From Ilumatobacteraceae bacterium (GTDB lineage: Bacteria > Actinomycetota > Acidimicrobiia > Acidimicrobiales > Ilumatobacteraceae), in NCBI GenBank assembly GCA_023257035.1, contig JALRDI010000356.1, positions 1-11,610 on the forward strand: a stretch of 11,610 bases of DNA, given 5' to 3'. The translations under genes and the position numbers were made by a program. Every line of letters begins with the position of its first letter. Position 1 is the first letter of the stretch. Shown here piece after piece: positions 5,825 through 11,610 of this stretch. The notes under the pieces were generated by a model. That model was not told where the DNA came from. It worked only from the letters and a program-made list of their open reading frames with translations, and made no database searches.

Positions 5825-6349
5825 ATGACACACCGTAAACAGGTCCTCGGGCCTGAGGATGTGCGCAGGGCTGTGACCCGGATGGCGCACGAGATTATCG
5901 AGCGAAATCGCGGCGTTGACGATGTTGTCCTACTGGGCATGCAACGAGGCGGCGTCTGGCTTGCCCAACTCCTTGGCTCAGAGATCGCCCGCATCGCTTC
6001 TGCGGTTCCAATCGGAACCATTGACGTGACACTTCACCGCGATGACATCGGGATGCGTCCGGTAACCCCTGGAACCTCCTCGGATGTCCCGACAGAAATT
6101 CAAGAATCGACAGTCGTGCTCGTCGATGATGTGCTCTACACCGGGCGCACTGTTCGCGCCGCCCTCGACGCAGTTTCAGATTTTGGCCGTCCAAGAGCAA
6201 TCCAACTGGCGGTACTCATTGACCGAGGCCACCGGGAACTTCCGATCCGCCCTGACTTCATAGGGAAGAATCTCCCGACGAGTTCGGAAGAAGAAGTCGA
6301 GGTCACTCCTGACGGTGTGACGATCATCGAAGGGGACGACAAGGCATGA
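5825..6349 (+). CDS. pyrR: Pyrimidine operon regulator PyrR (uracil phosphoribosyltransferase family)
   Basis: PyrR is an RNA-binding repressor of the pyr genes that responds to uridine nucleotides, and in many species it also has uracil phosphoribosyltransferase activity. The 174-residue protein has the type I phosphoribosyltransferase fold: LLGMQRGGVWLA (36-47), the PRPP-binding loop VVLVDDVLYTGRTVRAAL (97-114) and the PyrR-specific GRPRAIQLAVLIDRGHRELP (121-140) followed by IRPDFIGKNLPTS (141-153). It is the first gene of the operon it should control, and its target hairpin lies immediately upstream, so it is probably autoregulated. The start is set by the AGGAG at 5816-5820. The TGA stop overlaps the pyrB ATG (ATGA). 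Confidence 0.97.
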   Translation: MTHRKQVLGPEDVRRAVTRMAHEIIERNRGVDDVVLLGMQRGGVWLAQLLGSEIARIASAVPIGTIDVTLHRDDIGMRPVTPGTSSDVPTEIQESTVVLVDDVLYTGRTVRAALDAVSDFGRPRAIQLAVLIDRGHRELPIRPDFIGKNLPTSSEEEVEVTPDGVTIIEGDDKA

Positions 6350-7269
6350 CTCTCCATTTTCGGTCGATCGAAGAAGTCGGAACTGAGCGCATCCGGCGGC
6401 TTCTTGATCTCACTGAGCACATGGCAGCCGTCGGTCGGAGGCCCAATCCGAAAGTTCCTGCCCTGCGAGGAAAAACCGTATGCAATCTGTTCTTCGAGGA
6501 TTCGACTCGAACACGTATGAGTTTTGATCTTGCGGCGAAGCGGCTGAGTGCTGACACGATGACCCTCGCGGTTTCTTCATCGAGCGTGAACAAGGGTGAA
6601 AGCCTTCGCGACACCGTCGAGACGCTCGACGCAATGGGTGTTGATGCGTTTGTTGTTCGGCATCGCACGAGTGGCGTTCCTTGGCAGGTGGCGAGTTGGA
6701 CCCCGGCGGCCGTCGTTAATGCCGGTGATGGCTGGCACGCACATCCGACCCAAGCGTTACTCGATGCCTACACAATTCGGCATCGGCGAGGCCTGACCAA
6801 CGACTTCGGTGGACTCAAGGTGGCGATTGTCGGCGATATTCGCCACAGCAGGGTTGCGCGTAGCACAACCGAAATTTTGCAGTTACTCGGCGCTGAGGTG
6901 ATTCATGTCGCACCAAGAACACTTCTGCCGCCGACATCAGATGTCGTGACAACCACCCACCTCGATGACGTCGTTGGCGAAGTTGACGTGCTGTACATGC
7001 TGAGAATGCAGCGTGAACGGATGGGGGCAGGAATCGTTCCAGATGGCGGAGAGTATTCACGACGTTTCGCGCTCGACGAACGGCGCGCCGCTGCGCTTCG
7101 CAGTGATGCGCTGCTGATGCACCCCGGCCCGATGAACCGCGGAGTCGAAATGATGGTTGACCCAACAGAGCTCCAGCAATCAACGATTTTGGACCAGGTC
7201 ACGAACGGCATCGCGGCGCGTATGGCGGTGCTGTTCGATCTTCTTGGGTCAGGCGGAATTGAGGAATGA
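6346..7269 (+). CDS. pyrB: Aspartate carbamoyltransferase, catalytic subunit
   Basis: PyrB joins carbamoyl phosphate to L-aspartate to give N-carbamoyl-L-aspartate, the committed pyrimidine step. The protein (307 residues, normal) has the carbamoyl phosphate site STRTR (53-57, within FFEDSTRTRMSF), the mobile-loop Lys in SSSSVNKGESLRDT (77-90, K83), NAGDGWHAHPTQALLD (125-140), the aspartate-binding VGDIRHSRVARS (162-173) and LLMHPGPMNRGVEM near the C-terminus. No pyrI regulatory subunit gene is present, as expected for actinobacteria. The start overlaps pyrR (ATGA) and is preceded by AGGGGA at 6331-6336, a good ribosome site. Its product passes to PyrC, the next gene. UMP control is expected through the upstream PyrR hairpin by translational coupling. 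Confidence 0.97.
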   Translation: MTLHFRSIEEVGTERIRRLLDLTEHMAAVGRRPNPKVPALRGKTVCNLFFEDSTRTRMSFDLAAKRLSADTMTLAVSSSSVNKGESLRDTVETLDAMGVDAFVVRHRTSGVPWQVASWTPAAVVNAGDGWHAHPTQALLDAYTIRHRRGLTNDFGGLKVAIVGDIRHSRVARSTTEILQLLGAEVIHVAPRTLLPPTSDVVTTTHLDDVVGEVDVLYMLRMQRERMGAGIVPDGGEYSRRFALDERRAAALRSDALLMHPGPMNRGVEMMVDPTELQQSTILDQVTNGIAARMAVLFDLLGSGGIEE

Positions 7270-8558
7270 TGAATAAAGAGGCAGTGCTGTTCGCAGGCGG
7301 GCTCGTCGTTGACGAATCAGGTGAACGCCATTTTGATGTGCGAGTTCGCGATGGTCTGGTCGTCGAAACAGGAAGCGACCTTGCCGCCGGTGACGAAGAA
7401 CGCGTTGACATCTCTGGATGCATCCTTGCTCCTGGCTTTGTTGATCTTCACACGCACCTTCGTGAGCCCGGAATGCCAGAGGCAGAAACGATTGAGACTG
7501 GTTCACGTGCTGCGGCGCTTGGCGGCTACACAGCGGTGGTGGCAATGCCAAATACCGACCCGACGCAAGACTGCGTCGAGGTCGTCGAGTTTGTCTCCAA
7601 ACGCGGCCGCGAAATTGGACTTTGTGATGTTCGTCCATCAGGTTCGATCACGATCGGGCGGGCCGGGGCACAACTCACACCCTTCGCCGATCTCGCGGCG
7701 GTTGGAGTGCACCTCTTTACCGACGACGGATCAGGGGTGCAAGACGAGGGCCTCATGCGACGAGCACTCGAATATGCGGGAGAACTCGGAGTTGTGCTCG
7801 CGCAGCACTGTGAGGTTGCGTCACTCACCGCCGGTGCGGTGATGCACGAGGGGGAGTGTTGCTCTCATCTCGGCCTTCCCGGATGGCCCGCACTTGCTGA
7901 AGAACTCATGGTGCATCGCGATATCGAACTGTCACGACTCACCGGTTCTCCCGTGCACCTGCTTCACCTTTCAACAGCTCGAAGCGTCGAGTTGGTGAGG
8001 GGGGCGAAGGCGGACGGATTGCCGGTGACTGCTGAAGCAACGCCACATCACATCAGCTTGACTGATGAGCGGCTTTCGTCATTTGACACCCGGTACAAGG
8101 TGAATCCTCCACTTCGCACAATGGCTGATATCGAAGCGGTCACAGCAGGACTTCTCGACGGAACCATCGATGCGATTGCAACCGATCACGCCCCACACCC
8201 GTCGGCAGCGAAGGACCGTCCGCTCGATGAAGCCCCGCCAGGAATGCTTGGGCTTGAAACCGCTCTCGGTGTGGCAAGAGCTCATCTCGACTGCTCATGG
8301 CAGCACCTCATCGGCGCACTGTCATGGCGGCCAGCACGAATCGCTGGCCTATCTGATCGTCACGGTCGTCCGGTTTCTGAAGGTGAATCCGCAAATCTGG
8401 TTGTTATAGATCCAGATCCAGATTGGCAAGTGGATCCCTCGGCGCTCGCAAGCCGGAGTCGCAACACCCCGTACATTGGGGTCGACCTCAAGTCGCGAGT
8501 GCGTCACACAATGTTCGAAGGTCGAATGGTCGTCAGGGATGGGGTAGCAACAGCATGA
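7266..8558 (+). CDS. pyrC: Dihydroorotase, class I
   Basis: PyrC reversibly cyclises N-carbamoyl-L-aspartate to dihydroorotate. This amidohydrolase-fold protein (430 residues) shows the class I signature: the HTH zinc ligands H62 and H64 in PGFVDLHTHLREPG (57-70), GGYTAVVAMPNTDP (86-99), D153/D154 in FTDDGSG, H181 in AQHCE, H234 in LLHLSTA, PHHISLTDE (260-268) and the catalytic Asp D307 in ATDHAPH (305-311). The long form and the FTDDGSG zinc-site segment mark it as the Bacillus/actinobacterial type rather than the short E. coli type. Two adjacent ATG codons (7266 and 7269) follow GAGG at 7261-7264. The second is better spaced, so the real start may be one codon later. The first overlaps the pyrB stop as ATGA. 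The carA start overlaps its own stop. Confidence 0.97.
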   Translation: MMNKEAVLFAGGLVVDESGERHFDVRVRDGLVVETGSDLAAGDEERVDISGCILAPGFVDLHTHLREPGMPEAETIETGSRAAALGGYTAVVAMPNTDPTQDCVEVVEFVSKRGREIGLCDVRPSGSITIGRAGAQLTPFADLAAVGVHLFTDDGSGVQDEGLMRRALEYAGELGVVLAQHCEVASLTAGAVMHEGECCSHLGLPGWPALAEELMVHRDIELSRLTGSPVHLLHLSTARSVELVRGAKADGLPVTAEATPHHISLTDERLSSFDTRYKVNPPLRTMADIEAVTAGLLDGTIDAIATDHAPHPSAAKDRPLDEAPPGMLGLETALGVARAHLDCSWQHLIGALSWRPARIAGLSDRHGRPVSEGESANLVVIDPDPDWQVDPSALASRSRNTPYIGVDLKSRVRHTMFEGRMVVRDGVATA

Positions 8559-9670
8559 ACTCAGGTCAGATTAGAGAGGGAGCGCTTGTCCTTGCCGATG
8601 GCAGTGTCTTCGAGGGTGAACTTATTGGCGCGGAACATGCCGTCGCTTCGGGTGAGGTGGTCTTCAATACGGCGCTGTCGGGTTATCAGGAAATCATCAC
8701 CGACCCGAGTTATGCAGGGCAGTTGATCACGTTCACCTACCCGCACATCGGGAATTACGGGGTCAACGCCGATGACGCTGAATCACGCGGTGTCTTCTGC
8801 CGGGGTGTCATTATCCGTGAGTTGGCGCGGCGCCATTCGAACTATCGGGCCGAGCAGGGGCTCAGCGAGTTCCTGTCGGGACATGGGCTATCCGGTATTG
8901 CAGGTATCGACACGCGCCGGCTTACCCGTTTGCTTCGCAGCCAGGGCGCAATTCCTGGGGCATTCGGGTCGTTGTCGGAAACTGAGTTGCTCGCGCGGGC
9001 TCGGCAGGAGTCTGGAACCGACGGGGTCGATCTGGTGTCGACGGTGACGACGGCTAACTCCTACACGGTGGGAAATGGAAGTCGTCGGATTGTTGCGTTG
9101 GACTTCGGCATCAAGACAACGATCCTTCGGCACCTTGCGACACTCGGGACGATTGAGGTTGTACCCGCGTCGACATCAGCATCAGATGTTCTTGCCCGTG
9201 AGCCAGATGGCGTGTTTCTTTCGAACGGACCTGGCGACCCGAGCATGCTCGACTCAATTGCGGATGAGGTGGCGCAACTTGTCGGAGCGGTTCCGCTCTT
9301 TGGGATCTGTCTTGGTCATCAGTTGCTCGGCCGTGCGATTGGAGCGAACACGGTGAAACTTCCATTTGGTCACCATGGGGGAAATCACCCGGTGAAAGAC
9401 CTCACCACAGATCGCATTGAGATCACCTCACAGAACCACAACTTTGCCGTTGACGCAGATTCGTTTGGTCAGTTAGAGCGGGACGTCCACATGACGCATG
9501 TCAACTTGAACGACGGCGTGTGTGAGGGGCTCGAAGTTCGCGGTGCGCAGTGCTTCAGCGTGCAGCATCACCCCGAAGCCGGTCCTGGGCCACATGACAG
9601 CATCTATCTCTTTGATCGGTTTGCTTCGCTCATGGATGCTGACTCATCGTCTGGAAAGGCGGTGCGGTAA
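8555..9670 (+). CDS. carA: Carbamoyl-phosphate synthase, small (glutaminase) subunit
   Basis: CarA hydrolyses glutamine and channels ammonia to CarB for carbamoyl phosphate, which feeds both PyrB and arginine synthesis. The N-terminal domain (about 8-150) has FNTALSGYQEIITDPSYAGQ (37-56), YPHIGNYGVN (62-71) and IAGIDTRRLTRLLR (115-128). The class I glutamine amidotransferase domain (about 178-360) has FLSNGPGDP (221-229), the nucleophile C252 in FGICLGHQLLG (249-259), TSQNHNFAV (291-299) and H339/E341 in VQHHPEAGPGP (336-346). The frame remains open upstream to an ATG at 8423, but that stretch lies inside pyrC. The ATG at 8555 overlaps the pyrC stop as ATGA, has a GGGGT ribosome site at 8541-8545, and gives 371 residues, the normal length. 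Confidence 0.97.
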   Translation: MNSGQIREGALVLADGSVFEGELIGAEHAVASGEVVFNTALSGYQEIITDPSYAGQLITFTYPHIGNYGVNADDAESRGVFCRGVIIRELARRHSNYRAEQGLSEFLSGHGLSGIAGIDTRRLTRLLRSQGAIPGAFGSLSETELLARARQESGTDGVDLVSTVTTANSYTVGNGSRRIVALDFGIKTTILRHLATLGTIEVVPASTSASDVLAREPDGVFLSNGPGDPSMLDSIADEVAQLVGAVPLFGICLGHQLLGRAIGANTVKLPFGHHGGNHPVKDLTTDRIEITSQNHNFAVDADSFGQLERDVHMTHVNLNDGVCEGLEVRGAQCFSVQHHPEAGPGPHDSIYLFDRFASLMDADSSSGKAVR

Positions 9671-11610
9671 TGCCTCGTCGGAATGATCTCTCATCAATTC
9701 TGATTATCGGCTCTGGCCCGATTGTGATCGGTCAAGCATGCGAGTTCGACTATTCAGGAACTCAAGCCTGTCGTGTCCTCCGAGAAGAGGGGTATCGCGT
9801 CATTTTGGCGAACTCGAATCCAGCGACCATCATGACCGACCCAGATTTTGCCGACGCAACCTACGTCGAGCCGTTGACATGGGAAGTAGTGGCATCGATC
9901 ATCGAGCGGGAACAACCCGATGCGGTGTTGCCGACGCTTGGCGGTCAGACCGCGTTGAACATCGCGATGGAGCTCTTCGAACGAGGGCTGATCGGCGTTC
10001 CGGGGACGCCGGAAATGATCGGGGCTAATGCCGAGGCAATTGCGACGGCAGAGGATCGTCAGCAATTCAAGGACGCAATGATTGAAATTGGTCTCGATGT
10101 CCCACGGTCTGGCGTCGCGCACACGATGAATGAAGCGAGAGGAGTGCTCGAGAACATCGGGCTTCCTGTCATCATTCGGCCTGCGTACATTCTTGGAGGT
10201 CGGGGCACCGGAATTGCCTCAACAGCGGAGGAGTTCGAGCGGGTTGCATCAAATGGGCTCGCCGCAAGCCCGATCAGCGAGATTCTTATCGAGGAATCCA
10301 TTGCTGGCTGGAAAGAGTACGAGCTCGAGGTGATGCGCGATCGCTCAGACAACTGTGTGATCATTTGTTCAATCGAAAACGTGGACCCGATGGGCGTTCA
10401 CACTGGTGACTCGATCACTGTCGCTCCGCAGCAGACTCTGACTGATGTCGAATACCAAGAGATGCGTGATGCTGCAATTCGGTGCATCCGTCGTGTCGGC
10501 GTTGAAACCGGTGGTTCGAATGTTCAGTTTGCGGTTGATCCCGCCACCGGTCGACAGGTTGTTATTGAGATGAACCCGCGGGTCTCGCGATCGAGCGCCT
10601 TGGCGTCGAAGGCGACTGGCTTCCCGATCGCAAAAATGGCGGCTCGTCTTGCGGTGGGTTACACCCTTGATGAGATTCCGAACGATATTACGAAGGCGAC
10701 ACCAGCGAGCTTCGAACCTGTTATTGACTACGTAGTGACGAAGATCCCGCGGTGGGCGTTCGAAAAACTTCCCGGCTCGTCAGGAATTCTCGGAACACAG
10801 ATGCAGTCGGTTGGCGAAGCGATGTCGATTGGTCGAACCTTCACCGAGAGCGTCCAGAAGGCGATGCGTTCGCTGGAGCAAGGACGTGACGGCCTCATCG
10901 ATACTCGATCGATTTCGTCTCTGGCTGCTCACTCTGACGATGAGTTACTCGAGATGTGTGCGATCCCGACTCCCGACCGTCTTGTGCAGGTTGCGGAGTT
11001 GTTGCGCAGGGGCATCACAGCTGAGCGGGTGCATGATGCGTGCCGCATCGATCTTTGGTTCCTTGACCAGATGCTGATGCTCTGCGAAGAATTTGAGCAT
11101 CTTGCTTCGCTCACGCTTGATCAACTCGACCGTCGCGCAATGCGCCGCGCGAAGCGGCTCGGTTTCTCTGATCGTCAGATCGCAGACATCCTTGCGGTCG
11201 GCGAAGACGACGTGCGGTCAGCTCGAATTGCTGTCGGGGTGCTTCCGACGTATAAGACGGTTGATACCTGTGCTGCGGAATTTGCTGCGGACACGCCATA
11301 CCACTACTCGACATGGGAAGACGAAGACGAAGTTCGTGAATCCGATCGAACCAAGGTCGTCATTCTCGGATCAGGCCCAAACCGTATTGGGCAAGGTATC
11401 GAGTTCGACTATTGCTGCGTTCATGCAAGCTTTGCCCTGCGCGATGCTGGCTTCGAGACCATCATGGTCAACTGCAACCCCGAGACGGTGTCGACCGATT
11501 ACGACACAAGTGATCGCTTGTATTTTGAGCCGCTTACCCGTGAGGATGTGCTGAACATCATCGATGCGGAGAAGCCGGCAAAGGTGATTGTCTCGCTCGG
11601 CGGTCAGACT
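9670..11610 (+). CDS. carB: Carbamoyl-phosphate synthase, large subunit (3' end outside window)
   Basis: CarB makes carbamoyl phosphate from bicarbonate, CarA-derived ammonia and two ATP. The first 647 residues of about 1,070-1,100 are present, with no stop or frameshift. The carboxyphosphate half (1-405) shows LIIGSGPIVIGQACEFDYSG (11-30), PTLGGQTALN (88-97), RPAYILGGRGTG (170-181), WKEYELEVMRD (214-224), HTGDSITVAPQQTL (244-257), GGSNVQFAVDP (281-291) and IEMNPRVSRSSALASKATG (299-317). An oligomerisation segment follows (about 406-555). The second synthetase half begins at KVVILGSGPNRIGQGIEFDY (562-581) and reaches SLGGQT at the right edge. The ATG shares one base with the carA stop (TAATG), behind GGAAAGG at 9653-9659. 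The Arg in the GGRGTG loop of the first half is unusual, since that loop more often reads GG-x-GGG there. Confidence 0.97.
   Translation, partial: MPRRNDLSSILIIGSGPIVIGQACEFDYSGTQACRVLREEGYRVILANSNPATIMTDPDFADATYVEPLTWEVVASIIEREQPDAVLPTLGGQTALNIAMELFERGLIGVPGTPEMIGANAEAIATAEDRQQFKDAMIEIGLDVPRSGVAHTMNEARGVLENIGLPVIIRPAYILGGRGTGIASTAEEFERVASNGLAASPISEILIEESIAGWKEYELEVMRDRSDNCVIICSIENVDPMGVHTGDSITVAPQQTLTDVEYQEMRDAAIRCIRRVGVETGGSNVQFAVDPATGRQVVIEMNPRVSRSSALASKATGFPIAKMAARLAVGYTLDEIPNDITKATPASFEPVIDYVVTKIPRWAFEKLPGSSGILGTQMQSVGEAMSIGRTFTESVQKAMRSLEQGRDGLIDTRSISSLAAHSDDELLEMCAIPTPDRLVQVAELLRRGITAERVHDACRIDLWFLDQMLMLCEEFEHLASLTLDQLDRRAMRRAKRLGFSDRQIADILAVGEDDVRSARIAVGVLPTYKTVDTCAAEFAADTPYHYSTWEDEDEVRESDRTKVVILGSGPNRIGQGIEFDYCCVHASFALRDAGFETIMVNCNPETVSTDYDTSDRLYFEPLTREDVLNIIDAEKPAKVIVSLGGQT

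Noticed and set aside
8423..8554. Upstream extension of the carA frame by 44 codons
   Set aside because: It lies entirely inside pyrC, encodes no CarA-like sequence, and the ATG at 8555 has an ATGA overlap, a ribosome site and the normal N-terminus.

Overview
The window looks like chromosomal core-metabolism DNA from an actinobacterium. By eye it is moderately GC-rich, roughly 55-60%. Four things point to Actinomycetota: a fused RibBA, an FMN riboswitch ahead of ribD, a PyrR-led pyrR-pyrB-pyrC-carA-carB operon with a translational-type PyrR hairpin, and a carbonic anhydrase that resembles the Mycobacterium Rv1284 type. The moderate GC and the gene order would fit a marine or freshwater acidimicrobial lineage, but that is a guess. 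Nothing in the window resembles a mobile element, CRISPR array, rRNA, intact tRNA, phage or defence island.

Layout. Bases 1-575 (+) hold the 3' end of a GT4-type glycosyltransferase that enters from the left. It converges with only 9 bp of spacing on a leftward cluster (1550 back to 585, and 4996 back to 1610). Read in its own direction, that cluster is FMN riboswitch, ribD, ribE, ribBA, ribH, then a MaoC-family double-hotdog acyl dehydratase. It holds the complete set of recognisable riboflavin ring-building enzymes: deaminase/reductase, GTP cyclohydrolase II plus DHBP synthase, lumazine synthase and riboflavin synthase. Junctions are tight (TGATG for ribD/ribE, 11 bp for ribE/ribBA, GTGA for ribBA/ribH, 59 bp to maoC). 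Upstream of the riboswitch, also leftward, is a beta-carbonic anhydrase (5740 back to 5204).

From the 84-bp divergent gap at 5741-5824 a rightward pyrimidine operon begins. It has a plausible promoter, a PyrR-binding hairpin that abuts the Shine-Dalgarno sequence of pyrR, then pyrR, pyrB, pyrC, carA and carB. Every junction in it overlaps (ATGA three times, then TAATG). carB runs off the right edge with 647 codons present and no stop or frameshift.

How the parts work together. FMN level should control the rib genes through the riboswitch, and uridine-nucleotide level should control the pyr genes through PyrR on its own leader. The carbonic anhydrase makes bicarbonate, the carbon substrate of CarAB, so its place beside the pyr operon is functionally sensible. 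I found no previously undescribed system. The points most worth a second look are the expression platform of the riboswitch (no terminator, no clear ribD Shine-Dalgarno, overlapping mini-ORFs), the MaoC protein with altered catalytic positions at the end of the rib cluster, and the compact PyrR hairpin.
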